Assembly: GCF_946227985.1 (NCBI RefSeq)
Contig: NZ_CAMKGL010000001.1
Span: 1,302,001 to 1,366,000 of the forward strand
Direction of reading: 5' to 3'
Length of the DNA stretch: 64,000 nt
Source of the DNA: Serratia quinivorans
GTDB taxonomy: Bacteria > Pseudomonadota > Gammaproteobacteria > Enterobacterales > Enterobacteriaceae
A program made the translations under genes and the position numbers. This document shows, one piece after another, positions 37,360 to 45,661 of the stretch (the stretch's first letter is position 1; every line of letters begins with the position of its first letter). Under the pieces are notes generated by a model that made no database searches, was not told the DNA's origin, and worked only from the letters and a program-made list of their open reading frames with translations.

Positions 37360-38313
37360 ATGATGAGCACCAACACCCGGCCCACGCTGTACGTGGTGGG
37401 CAATATCAACGTCGATGTGATCATGAGCACCTTGCAGCAGTGGCCGCAAAAAGGCACCGAGGCAATGTTGGATCACAGCGAACTGCGCCCCGGCGGTTCG
37501 GCCGGTAACTGCGCACTGGCGCTGGCGGCGCTGGAAACCCCTTACCGGCTGGTGGCCAATCAGGGCAACGACTATTTCAGCCCGTGGCTGGCACAGCTGT
37601 TCCCGGAAAGCTCGCTGTACTGGCCGACCTACAGCTGTGAAACCTCGCTGACCTTCGGTGTCACCCATCCCGACAACGAGCGTACCTTTTTCAGCAATCA
37701 GGGCCATATTACCCGCCTGAGTCAGGACGATGTGTTGCATCAAGTCCCACTGTTTGCCGGTAATGGTGACACCATTTTGCTGTGCGGCACCTTCCTGTGT
37801 ACCACCCTGTTGGCAGAATATCCGGCACTGCTGCAAACCCTGCGCCAGCGCGGCTATCGCATTGCGGTTGATACCGGCTGGCCGCCGCAGGGCTGGAGCG
37901 ATGAGCTGCGCGGGCAGATCGCCGACTGGCTGCCGTTCTGCGACATCCTGTTGCTCAATGAAGTGGAAACCTGTGGCATGGCGGGTCATGAAGATGTGTA
38001 CACCGCCGCCCGTACTCTGAACCGGCAACAACCGGCAGATGCCGCCTGCGTGGTGAAATGCGGCCCGGACGGCGCACGCATGTGGTGCGGCGAACGGCAG
38101 TTGCAGGCAGCGGCACACCCGATCAAGGTGGTCGACACCATTGGAGCCGGTGACAGTTTTAACGCTGGTTTCCTGACCGCTTGCCTGCACGGTCATTCGG
38201 CTGCGGTAGCGCTGCGCTGGGGCATCCGCGCCGCCAGCCATGCTATCAGCAGTTCGCCACGCCAGTATCTGGACTGGAACACGCTGAAAACCTGCGCCGG
38301 AGAAATGGTCTGA
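37360..38313 (+). CDS. PfkB-family carbohydrate kinase
   Basis: 317 residues from ATG 37360 (CAGGG upstream). The ribokinase fold shows GNINVDVIM at the start, the substrate-binding GGSAGNCALALAAL, and the C-terminal signature DTIGAGDSFNAGF with the catalytic Asp. It probably phosphorylates the sugar brought in by the surrounding ABC transporter, the step after ATP-driven (non-PTS) uptake. Lying between permease and ATPase genes implies one pathway. The specific sugar is unknown. The stop TGATG overlaps the ATPase start by one base. Confidence 0.85.
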   Translation: MMSTNTRPTLYVVGNINVDVIMSTLQQWPQKGTEAMLDHSELRPGGSAGNCALALAALETPYRLVANQGNDYFSPWLAQLFPESSLYWPTYSCETSLTFGVTHPDNERTFFSNQGHITRLSQDDVLHQVPLFAGNGDTILLCGTFLCTTLLAEYPALLQTLRQRGYRIAVDTGWPPQGWSDELRGQIADWLPFCDILLLNEVETCGMAGHEDVYTAARTLNRQQPADAACVVKCGPDGARMWCGERQLQAAAHPIKVVDTIGAGDSFNAGFLTACLHGHSAAVALRWGIRAASHAISSSPRQYLDWNTLKTCAGEMV

Positions 38314-39392
38314 TGGCAAGTGTCGAACTGGTAAAAGTCGCCAAATACTATGGCAAGCAGCGGGTGCTGAATCCGTTGGATCTGACTATCCCCGACGGCA
38401 GCTTTACCGTGCTGGTTGGCCCGTCCGGCTGCGGCAAGTCCACCCTGCTGCGGCTGCTGGCCGGGCTCGATACGCTGACCGAGGGGGCGATCCTGCTGGA
38501 TAAGCAAAAGATTAACGATCTGGATCCGGCCGATCGCGATATTGCCATGGTGTTCCAAAGTTATGCGCTCTACCCACACCTGACGGTAGCGGAAAACATG
38601 GCGTTCCACATGCAGGTGATGAAGGTCGCCAAAAGCGAACAACAGGCCAAGGTCCTGCAAGCAGCGCGCATTTTGGCAATCGACCCTCTTTTACAACGCT
38701 ATCCGAGAGAACTGTCCGGTGGCCAACGCCAGCGAGTGGCGATGGGCCGTGCCATGGTGCGGAACCCGAAAGTCTTTTTATTCGATGAACCGCTGTCCAA
38801 CCTCGACGCCCAGTTGCGGATGGAGCTGCGTGCCGAGATTAAATCACTGCATCAGCAGTTCAAAACCACCACGGTGTATGTCACCCACGACCAGATCGAA
38901 GCGATGACGCTGGCCGACCAAATCGTGGTGATGAAAGACGGCAATATCGTGCAGCAAGGCAAGCCGCTGGAGATCTACGATGCGCCCGCCAACACCTTTG
39001 TGGCGCGTTTTATCGGCTCACCGCCAATGAACCTGTTGGCAGGCATAGTCACCCCACGTGACGATCGGCCCGGTGTGGCCTGCGGTGAATTGTGGCTACC
39101 GCTGCCGGCCAAGTGGCGATTGGCGACGCCCGGCAGCCAGGTGATCCTCGGGCTGCGTCCGCATGATTTCCGTTTAGTGGAAACCAGCCAGCAGCCTGCC
39201 GCCACCTTGCGCCTGATGGAGATCACTGGCGATGTCAGCCTGCTGCACCTTACCTGGGGCGGTTATCGGCTGCATGTCCAATTCAGCGGGCGGGTCAACG
39301 CCGAAAGCGGTCAACCGCTTTGGCTGATGCCCAATACCGAGGCGATCCACCTGTTCGACGCCGCGACGGGGTTACGATTGAGTGAAAATTGA
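38313..39392 (+). CDS. Sugar ABC transporter ATP-binding protein (MalK/UgpC type)
   Basis: 359 residues from ATG 38313. Walker A GPSGCGKSTLLRLL, Q-loop MVFQSYALYPHLTV, signature LSGGQRQRVAMGRAM, Walker B VFLFDEPLSNLD, and switch His in VTHDQIEAMTL. A C-terminal TOBE-type regulatory domain spans about 240-355. Last gene of the ABC operon. Translation is coupled to the kinase by stop/start overlap. Confidence 0.9.
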   Translation: MASVELVKVAKYYGKQRVLNPLDLTIPDGSFTVLVGPSGCGKSTLLRLLAGLDTLTEGAILLDKQKINDLDPADRDIAMVFQSYALYPHLTVAENMAFHMQVMKVAKSEQQAKVLQAARILAIDPLLQRYPRELSGGQRQRVAMGRAMVRNPKVFLFDEPLSNLDAQLRMELRAEIKSLHQQFKTTTVYVTHDQIEAMTLADQIVVMKDGNIVQQGKPLEIYDAPANTFVARFIGSPPMNLLAGIVTPRDDRPGVACGELWLPLPAKWRLATPGSQVILGLRPHDFRLVETSQQPAATLRLMEITGDVSLLHLTWGGYRLHVQFSGRVNAESGQPLWLMPNTEAIHLFDAATGLRLSEN

Positions 39393-39433
39393 GTCGCGGA
39401 TAATGCGCGAAATCTAAACCGGCAAACAACGCT

Positions 39434-39456
39434 GCGGGCGCTATTGCTGCGCCCGC
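39434..39456 (+). terminator. Hairpin after the ABC operon
   Basis: GCGGGCG and CGCCCGC form a 7-bp stem with a 9-nt loop 42 bp after the ATPase stop. The trailing sequence TAATTATCA is only mildly U-rich. Confidence 0.5.
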
Positions 39457-39552
39457 TAATTATCACCCGATTAACCTCTTTTTAACCTCTGTGTGATGCG
39501 CTATGCTCCAAAACTCTGCCAGCGTTAACATTTTTGAAACGAGGTTTCTGTC

Positions 39553-39597
39553 ATGCCTGCATGCTGTTTTTGCACCGCCCGGCGCACTCAGCCATGA
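39553..39597 (+). CDS. Possible 14-residue leader peptide before MFS gene
   Basis: ATG 39553 with GAGG eight bases upstream opens MPACCFCTARRTQP, ending in TGA at 39595-39597. That stop overlaps the MFS start in ATGA (39594-39597). The MFS start itself lacks a good ribosome binding site, so translation could depend on this upstream ORF. Three Cys in 14 residues is unusual. Without comparative data it may be coincidental. Confidence 0.4.
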   Translation: MPACCFCTARRTQP

Positions 39598-41033
39598 GTT
39601 TTTTTTCACGCGCCAGCGCGCTGCCGCTGCTGGTGGCGGGCGCCTTCTTTATGGAAAACCTCGACGGCACGGTGATTGTCACGGCCATGCCGCAGATGGC
39701 GGCGGCCTTCGGCGTAAGGCCGGTGGACATGAACATTGGTATTTCGGCTTACATTCTGACGCTGACGGTGTTTATTCCTGCCAGTGGCTGGATCGCCAAC
39801 CGCTTCGGCGCTCGCAATGTCTTTGCCGCCGCGGTGCTGATTTTTACCCTGGCATCGGTGCTGTGCGCCGCCAGCGTTAACCTGCCCACCTTCACCGCCG
39901 CCCGTATTCTGCAAGGCTTCGGGGGAGCGCTGATGGTGCCGGTGGGTCGCCTGGTGGTGCTACGTAACACTGCCAAACCGGATCTGATCAAGGCCATTGC
40001 CACCATTACCTGGCCGGGTCTGGTGGCACCGATCCTCGGCCCGCCGGTCGGCGGTTTTATTACCACCTACGCCTCGTGGCACTGGATCTTTATTCTTAAT
40101 GTGCCGCTGGGTATCGCCGCGCTGTGGTTGGCCTGGCGGCTGATCCCGCAAGAAGCATCACAGAAAGGCGTGCCCTTTGACGCGCTCGGCTTCGTGTTGA
40201 CCGGTATTGCCTGCTTCGGTCTGATGTTCGGTCTGGATTTGATCAACCACCCGCAACTTTCCTGGGTGGTGCCTGCGCTGTGTATTATCGGCAGCCTGGT
40301 ATTAGGCGCACTGGCGGTTCGTCACGCCAAACGCATCGAGCACCCGCTGATCAATCTGTGGGCGATGCGCATAAAAAGTTACGCCGTCACCATTTGGGGT
40401 GGTACGCTGTTCCGCATCGCTATTGGTGCCGTGCCCTTCCTGTTGCCGTTGCTGTTCCAGATCGGTTTTGGCCTGAATGCCTTCGACGCCGGGCTGCTGG
40501 TGCTGGCGGTATTTGCCGGGAATCTGGTGATGAAGCCGTTTACCTCGGCGGTGCTGTATCGTTTTCGCTTTCGCACCACGCTGGTGGTCAATGGTTTGTT
40601 GAACGCGGCCACTATTTTCGCCTGTGCGCTGTTGACGCCGCAGACCCCGATCTGGCTGATTCTGGCGCTGCTGTTCGTCAGCGGGCTGACGCGATCCATG
40701 CAGTTCACCGCGCTCAATACGCTGGCGTTTTCCGAAGTGCCGCAGCCACAGATGAATGGCGCCAACACGCTGTTCAATGTGTCGCAGCAAATGGGCAGCG
40801 GGCTGGGTATTGCCATCGGCGCACTGGCCCTGCGGCTGGCAGAGATGCTGATGCCGCAATCAGGCGAGCGCATCCCCTTGGTCGATTTTCAGTGGGCGTT
40901 TGTGGTCATCGGCGTGATTGCCCTGCTGGCCGTGGTTGACTGCTTTACCCTAAACGCCAACGCCGGCAGCGAGGTTCGCCAGAGAAAACCCGCCGCCACG
41001 GTGCCAAACTCACCTCAACGATTGCAAAAATAA
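39594..41033 (+). CDS. MFS transporter, DHA2 (MdtD-like) drug efflux type
   Basis: 479 residues from ATG 39594; ATG 39561 and a TTG at 39534 are in-frame alternatives. Fourteen-helix pattern. MENLDGTVIVTAMPQMA in helix 1 is the DHA2 hallmark. The motif R-x-LQGFGGALMVPVGRL and ASWHWIFILNVP resemble E. coli MdtD. Proton-driven export of a small molecule is likely; the substrate is unknown. It stands alone between the sugar ABC operon and a GNAT gene, possibly under control of an upstream leader ORF. Confidence 0.82.
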   Translation: MSFFSRASALPLLVAGAFFMENLDGTVIVTAMPQMAAAFGVRPVDMNIGISAYILTLTVFIPASGWIANRFGARNVFAAAVLIFTLASVLCAASVNLPTFTAARILQGFGGALMVPVGRLVVLRNTAKPDLIKAIATITWPGLVAPILGPPVGGFITTYASWHWIFILNVPLGIAALWLAWRLIPQEASQKGVPFDALGFVLTGIACFGLMFGLDLINHPQLSWVVPALCIIGSLVLGALAVRHAKRIEHPLINLWAMRIKSYAVTIWGGTLFRIAIGAVPFLLPLLFQIGFGLNAFDAGLLVLAVFAGNLVMKPFTSAVLYRFRFRTTLVVNGLLNAATIFACALLTPQTPIWLILALLFVSGLTRSMQFTALNTLAFSEVPQPQMNGANTLFNVSQQMGSGLGIAIGALALRLAEMLMPQSGERIPLVDFQWAFVVIGVIALLAVVDCFTLNANAGSEVRQRKPAATVPNSPQRLQK

Positions 41034-41130
41034 GTCGCATCTGCCACCAATCAACGTAATATCGATGATCCGCCCCGTTTCACCGGTGCGGATTTTTTGC
41101 CGTTTTGGCCTGAAAAGCGAGGTAATAATA

Positions 41131-41652
41131 ATGATTCACAGTGACCTTTCTCAGTGCCGCGTTAACACCGATCGGTTGTTGATTGCCCCATTTACCGCAG
41201 CAGACGCCGACGATGTCTACCAGGCGATCACCCCTACCTTGACGCGCTATATGAACTTTGAGCCAGAGGCGTCGCCGGAAGCCTTTGCCAACGTTTGGCA
41301 AACCTGGCTGCCGCTGATCCGCGAAGGCGAGGAAATGATTTACATCGCCCGCCTGCGCGATACCAAACAGTTTGTCGGCATGGGCGGCGTGCACGATCTT
41401 TACAACACCACGCCTGAACTGGGCATCTGGGTGAAAGAGAACCTGCACGGCAAAGGCTATGGCCGCGAAATCGTTCACGCCATGGCGGTATGGGCAAGCG
41501 AACGTTACCACCCGCGCCACTTTATCTACCCGGTGGCCGAACAGAATACGCCAAGCCGGCGTATCGCCGAATCTCTGGGCGGCGTAGTGGCCGGCCGCCG
41601 TGAAAACACCAAATACGACTGCGTGGTCTATCACATACCACCGCAGCTTTAA
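41131..41652 (+). CDS. GNAT N-acetyltransferase (RimJ/RimL type)
   Basis: 173 residues from ATG 41131 (GCGAGG upstream). It begins with the family's NTDRLLIAPFTAADADDVY. The acetyl-CoA site is seen as LGIWVKENLHGKGYGREIV (about 94-112), and the C-terminal NTPSRRIAESLGG is typical of the RimJ/L group. Acceptor unknown; protein N-termini or small amines are usual for this group. Monocistronic, with a terminator 60 bp downstream. Confidence 0.8.
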   Translation: MIHSDLSQCRVNTDRLLIAPFTAADADDVYQAITPTLTRYMNFEPEASPEAFANVWQTWLPLIREGEEMIYIARLRDTKQFVGMGGVHDLYNTTPELGIWVKENLHGKGYGREIVHAMAVWASERYHPRHFIYPVAEQNTPSRRIAESLGGVVAGRRENTKYDCVVYHIPPQL

Positions 41653-41714
41653 CTGTTATCTCCAGGGCCGGATCGAGCGGCCCAGGGTTCGCCATCACCT
41701 CTGTTAACTGTTGA

Positions 41715-41751
41715 AAAAACCGCCCGTCTGGCAACAGCGATGGCGGTTTTT
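41715..41751. terminator. Bidirectional rho-independent terminator
   Basis: AAAAACCGCC (41715-41724) pairs with GGCGGTTTTT (41742-41751), a 10-bp stem with a 17-nt loop. The A/T ends act as U tracts in both directions. It ends the GNAT transcript. Confidence 0.8.
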
Positions 41752-41797
41752 CAGCGTGGATGCCGATAACCACTGCCACTTGAAGTTGGATTATGCT

Positions 41798-41812
41798 AAT
41801 GCTAGTAGCATT
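41798..41812. promoter_or_regulatory. Palindrome upstream of ydfG
   Basis: AATGCTAGTAGCATT is a perfect 7-1-7 palindrome 29 bp before the ydfG start, close to the expected promoter. A possible operator; the regulator is unknown. Confidence 0.4.
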
Positions 41813-41841
41813 CAGGTTAAAAACAGTTGAGGAACAGCAAC

Positions 41842-42591
41842 ATGATCATTTTTGTTACGGGTGCCACATCCGGATTTGGTGAGGCCATTACACGGCGTTT
41901 TATCCGCGAAGGCCATCAGGTGATTGCCTCTGGCCGTCGTATCGAACGTCTGGAAGAGTTGAAAGACGAGCTGGGTGAAGCATTGCATATCGTCCGTCTC
42001 GACGTGCGTAATCGTGCGGCCATTCAGCAGGTGATTGATGACCTGCCCACGGCGCTGCGCCACATTGACATACTGGTGAACAATGCCGGGCTGGCGCTGG
42101 GTCTGGAGCCGGCACACAAGGCCAATGCCGACGACTGGGAAACCATGATCGACACCAACACCAAAGGCCTGGTCAATATGACCCGCGCCCTGCTACCGGA
42201 CATGGTCGAACGCAACATTGGCCACGTAATCAACATCGGCTCGGTCGCAGCCAACTGGCCGTATGCCGGTGGCAACGTGTATGGCGCAACCAAAGCCTTC
42301 GTCAAACAGTTCAGCCTCGGTCTGCGTGCCGATCTGCACGGTACCCGCATCCGTGTGACCGATATTGAGCCGGGCCTGGTGGGCGGCACCGAATTTTCCA
42401 ACGTGCGCTTCAAAGGCGACGACGGCAAGGTGGATAAGGTCTATGACGGCGCCAATGCGCTGACGCCGGAGGATATCGCCGAGTCAGTGTTCTGGGTCGC
42501 AACCCTGCCGGCCCACGTCAACATTAACTCGCTGGAAATCATGCCGGTCAGCCAATCCTTTGCCGGGTTGAATATCCACCGCGAGTCTTAA
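41842..42591 (+). CDS. ydfG: NADP-dependent 3-hydroxy acid dehydrogenase
   Basis: 249 residues from ATG 41842 (GAGGAAC upstream), nearly collinear with E. coli YdfG (248). Short-chain dehydrogenase motifs: VTGATSGFG (6-14), NNAG, and catalytic Ser/Tyr/Lys in NIGSVA and YGATKAF. E. coli YdfG oxidises L-allo-threonine, serine and 3-hydroxy acids and reduces malonic semialdehyde. Start of the stretch that matches the E. coli terminus gene content. Confidence 0.94.
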   Translation: MIIFVTGATSGFGEAITRRFIREGHQVIASGRRIERLEELKDELGEALHIVRLDVRNRAAIQQVIDDLPTALRHIDILVNNAGLALGLEPAHKANADDWETMIDTNTKGLVNMTRALLPDMVERNIGHVINIGSVAANWPYAGGNVYGATKAFVKQFSLGLRADLHGTRIRVTDIEPGLVGGTEFSNVRFKGDDGKVDKVYDGANALTPEDIAESVFWVATLPAHVNINSLEIMPVSQSFAGLNIHRES

Positions 42592-42598
42592 TCCTGAG

Positions 42599-42619
42599 CG
42601 GCAGGGCCTGCCCCTGCCG
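42599..42619. terminator. Hairpin between ydfG and ynfA
   Basis: CGGCAGGG and CCCTGCCG form an 8-bp stem between the convergent stops of ydfG and ynfA, followed by TCGTTTCTC on the plus strand. Confidence 0.6.
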
Positions 42620-42626
42620 TCGTTTC

Positions 42627-42953
42627 TCAGGCCGCACGCCAGCCGGAAACGATGATCAGCATGCCCGCCAGGGCCACTCCGGCCCCCAGCCAGTCCAGCG
42701 CCGATAATTTCACTCCGTCCACGACCCGCAGCCACAGTAACGCCGTCGCCACATAGACCCCACCATAGGCCGCGTAAACCCGCCCACTGGCCGCCGGGTG
42801 CAGCGTCAACAACCAGACAAACAGCATCAGACTGGCCGCTGCCGGCAACAGTAACCAGGCACTGGCGCTTTTTTTCAGCCACAAATAGGGCAAGAAACAG
42901 CCGATGATCTCGGCCAGTGCGGTGGCAAAAAATAACAGGGTGGTCTTTAACAT
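42627..42953 (-). CDS. ynfA: YnfA-family inner-membrane protein
   Basis: 108 residues from ATG 42953, the same length as E. coli YnfA. Four hydrophobic helices, with [14 protein letters not shown] in the first and [18 protein letters not shown] in the third. The family resembles small multidrug resistance proteins; a transport role is suspected but not established. Convergent with ydfG and divergent from ynfB. Confidence 0.92.
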   Translation of the reverse strand: MLKTTLLFFATALAEIIGCFLPYLWLKKSASAWLLLPAAASLMLFVWLLTLHPAASGRVYAAYGGVYVATALLWLRVVDGVKLSALDWLGAGVALAGMLIIVSGWRAA

Positions 42954-43100
42954 GGGGAAACTTTCTCTCTGTAAACTAAACAAGGCCGTGCTTGACTGGT
43001 GCAGTCCGACAGCGCGATGGTATATTTATCAACACGCCTGCGGGCGCGGCAAAGCCAGTGTTGCCGTTATCAGGCAACACTAACTCATAAGGATGAAACG

Positions 43101-43469
43101 ATGAAAACACTTTCGACTCAACGACTGCTGCGCGGGATGCTGCCGGTCGCCATGCTGATGCTGATGGGTGCCTGGCAGGCTCCGGCGCTGGCCGCCAGCT
43201 GCACTCAGGGCAGCACCTGCGTTACCGTCGATGGCAGCAACAGCGGCGCCATGAGTACCGAAGCAGCCCGTCAGAGCAAACAGCAGTTTAACGATACCAA
43301 ATCCCTGCGCAACAAGGTTAACACCCGCGTGGAGAAAGAGTTCGACAAGGTAGACAAGGCAATTGACAGCGAAGAGCGCTGCGATGATAGCCTGAACGTT
43401 AACGCTTACTGGGAACCCAACACCCGTAAATGTCTGGATCGCCAGACCGGCCGTCAGATTAATCCTTAA
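43101..43469 (+). CDS. ynfB: DUF1283 periplasmic protein
   Basis: 122 residues from ATG 43101 (AAGGATG upstream). Signal peptide to about ALAA32. The mature part has [20 protein letters not shown] and the C-terminal [20 protein letters not shown], almost the same as E. coli YnfB. Two Cys in the mature C-terminal half could form a disulfide. Function unknown. It is followed by ynfD; speG and ynfC, which I recall next to it in E. coli, are absent here. Confidence 0.9.
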   Translation: MKTLSTQRLLRGMLPVAMLMLMGAWQAPALAASCTQGSTCVTVDGSNSGAMSTEAARQSKQQFNDTKSLRNKVNTRVEKEFDKVDKAIDSEERCDDSLNVNAYWEPNTRKCLDRQTGRQINP

Positions 43470-43559
43470 TCTGGTCGTAGCAAGGCGGTGGCCGTTACCC
43501 TACGCCACCGTAGCTGCTATCCTGACAAAGGAAGCTCATTTTCAAATAAGGACGAATGG

Positions 43560-43859
43560 ATGAAAAAAGCACTTATCTTGGGTGCGCTGCTGATGGCCGC
43601 TGCGCCGTTGGCCGCCCTGGCCTCATGCGAAAGCGTGAAGGCCGACATTTCGCAGAAAATCGTCAAAAACGGCGTGCCTGAATCTGGTTTCAAACTGGAT
43701 ATCGTACCGAACGATCAGGCCCAACAGGCCGGTGGCCTGGTCGTTGGCCACTGCGAAAATGACACGCAGAAGATTGTTTATACTCGCCTTGGCAACGGCG
43801 ATGACAACGGTGATGCGGCTCAGACCGGCACCAGCCAGGATACAAAAACCTCGCAATAG
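43560..43859 (+). CDS. ynfD: DUF1161 periplasmic protein
   Basis: 99 residues from ATG 43560 (AAGGACG upstream). Signal peptide to about ALA21, then CESVKADISQKIVKNGVPESGF and GGLVVGHCEN, matching E. coli YnfD/DUF1161. The C-terminal tail (NGDDNGDAAQTGTSQDTKTSQ region) is longer and more polar than in E. coli. Function unknown. Confidence 0.88.
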   Translation: MKKALILGALLMAAAPLAALASCESVKADISQKIVKNGVPESGFKLDIVPNDQAQQAGGLVVGHCENDTQKIVYTRLGNGDDNGDAAQTGTSQDTKTSQ

Positions 43860-43869
43860 TTACCGTCCA

Positions 43870-43890
43870 GGGCGCTCTGTGCGCCCTTTC
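43870..43890 (+). terminator. Terminator after ynfD
   Basis: GGGCGC, TCTGT, GCGCCC followed by TTTCCTTG: a 6-bp GC stem with a U-rich tail, 10 bp past the ynfD stop and ahead of the convergent MFS stop. Confidence 0.7.
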
Positions 43891-43898
43891 CTTGTTAT

Positions 43899-45404
43899 TT
43901 ATGCCTGTTCCGCCTCTTCTCCCTCACCCTGTGGCCGATGCCGCGCGGGGATCAGCATCGCCGCCGCCAGTGCCAGCAATGACAACAGTGCAGAAACCAA
44001 AAACACCCAATGCAACGAAGCGGCAACCTGCTGCGTCATGCCCGCCAGTAGTTCCGGCGTCATTGCACTACGCGCAGCCGGTTCCATCAGTTGTTGTACC
44101 GGATCGGTCGTTTGCGGCAGACGAATCTGCAAGTTGATGTTCAGCGTCGCACCCAAGATAGCGGTACCAATGGCCGACCCCATCATCCGGGTAAACACCG
44201 TGCAGGCGGTGGCAATGCCGCGGATGCTGTGGTGAGCGGCGTTCTGCACCGAAACCAGAAACGTGGTGTTGCACAACCCCATACCGGCACCGACCATAAA
44301 CGCCGCTACCCGTCCCCACAATAAACCGCCTGTCGGCTGCAGCAACAACAAAATCAGGCCACCGGCCAGTAATAACAACGCCCCCAGTAGCGCCGTGGTG
44401 CGATAAGATGTCATCAGCATCAGTCGGCCGCTGAAGGTACTGGCCAGCGGCCAGCCAATCGACATTAGCGCCAGCGTGGTACCGGCCTCCAAAGGTGTTC
44501 CGCCCATCACGCCCTGAATAAAGGTCGGCAGAAAGGCGCTGATGCCCATCATCGCCGCGCCAATCACCAGACCGCCAATATTGCCGGCGACGATCACCCG
44601 GCTTTGCCATAACGCCAGCGGAAATAGTGGCTCCGGCGCTCGTCGTTCCTGGCGGATTAGCAACATCAGCGAGACCGCCGCCAACGCCAACAACGGCAGC
44701 ACCCACCAACCGAGATTTTCTGCCTGTAGCAGTGACAGCAGCAGCGCGGTAACAAACAGCGTCAACCAGGCGGTCCCCGCCAGATCCAGCGCGTGTTTAC
44801 GCACCGGCTGGCGAGAAGGCAGATAACGAGCCAGGAGAAACATCGCCAGCAGACCAATCGGCAAGTTGACCCAGAATACTAACGCCCAGGGCAAGTGCTG
44901 GACGATAAACGCCCCCAGCAACGGCCCAATAATCGCCGACACGCCCCAAACGCTGGAAATATAGCCCATCACCTTCGGCCGCTCGGTAGGGCTGTAGATA
45001 TCACCAATAATGGTGGTCGCTGTTGGCATAATCGCCCCGGCCCCCAGCCCCTGCAACAGTCGAAAGCCGATCAGCCAGTACATGTTAGGCGAGAAACCGC
45101 ACAGTACCGAACCCAGTAAAAACAGCGATGCACCAAAGAAAAATACCCGTTTGCGCCCCAGCAGATCCGCCAGCCGACCATAAATGGGAATGGTGATGGC
45201 CTGCGCCAACAGATAGACCGCGAATACCCAACCAAGCAGGGAAAAACCGCCAAGATCGCCGATGATGGTTGGCATCGCCGTGGCGACAATGGTCGCTTCT
45301 ATGGCCGACATGAACATCGCCAACATGCAGGCGATCAGAATTAGGGGACGATGAGCAAGTGGAGCAGGTGTGTCGTTATTTGTCATAGCGTTATTACAAA
45401 CCAT
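43899..45404 (-). CDS. MFS transporter, DHA2 (EmrB/QacA) family
   Basis: 501 residues, fourteen predicted helices. SAIEATIVATAMPTIIGDLGG in helix 1, RLLQGLGAGAIMPTATTIIGD (motif C region) and a polar C-terminus RHRPQGEGEEAEQA. The ATG at 45404 is preceded by AAGAAG; a second ATG at 45386 is possible. Proton-coupled efflux of toxic compounds is the family role. It lies between ynfD and clcB, replacing the dms-like genes found there in E. coli. The 257-bp gap to clcB shows no gene. Confidence 0.83.
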   Translation of the reverse strand: MVCNNAMTNNDTPAPLAHRPLILIACMLAMFMSAIEATIVATAMPTIIGDLGGFSLLGWVFAVYLLAQAITIPIYGRLADLLGRKRVFFFGASLFLLGSVLCGFSPNMYWLIGFRLLQGLGAGAIMPTATTIIGDIYSPTERPKVMGYISSVWGVSAIIGPLLGAFIVQHLPWALVFWVNLPIGLLAMFLLARYLPSRQPVRKHALDLAGTAWLTLFVTALLLSLLQAENLGWWVLPLLALAAVSLMLLIRQERRAPEPLFPLALWQSRVIVAGNIGGLVIGAAMMGISAFLPTFIQGVMGGTPLEAGTTLALMSIGWPLASTFSGRLMLMTSYRTTALLGALLLLAGGLILLLLQPTGGLLWGRVAAFMVGAGMGLCNTTFLVSVQNAAHHSIRGIATACTVFTRMMGSAIGTAILGATLNINLQIRLPQTTDPVQQLMEPAARSAMTPELLAGMTQQVAASLHWVFLVSALLSLLALAAAMLIPARHRPQGEGEEAEQA

Positions 45405-45661
45405 GGATTCTTCTTTGCCTTAAATTATACCAGCCGGAATAGAGGTTGCCGTTACCGGTGTCTACTTCCCTGTTTTTACTGGCTATAAACGCACCATTTG
45501 AACAAAATGTGACACCGTAACAAAAACGCCACTCATGGCTCGCCGTAACGAATAAACCGCGAGCCTGTCTGCGGATCTGTAAAGATTCTCTGGCCTTCGG
45601 CCGGGCCGGCAAGCACAATGCTCAGCTGAACCTTTCATTTTTCTCACGATTTTACTGACGC

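Noticed and set aside
39534-39593. TTG start giving a 499-residue MFS protein
   Set aside because: No ribosome binding site for the TTG; the added residues are hydrophilic and Cys/His-rich, unlike family N-termini.
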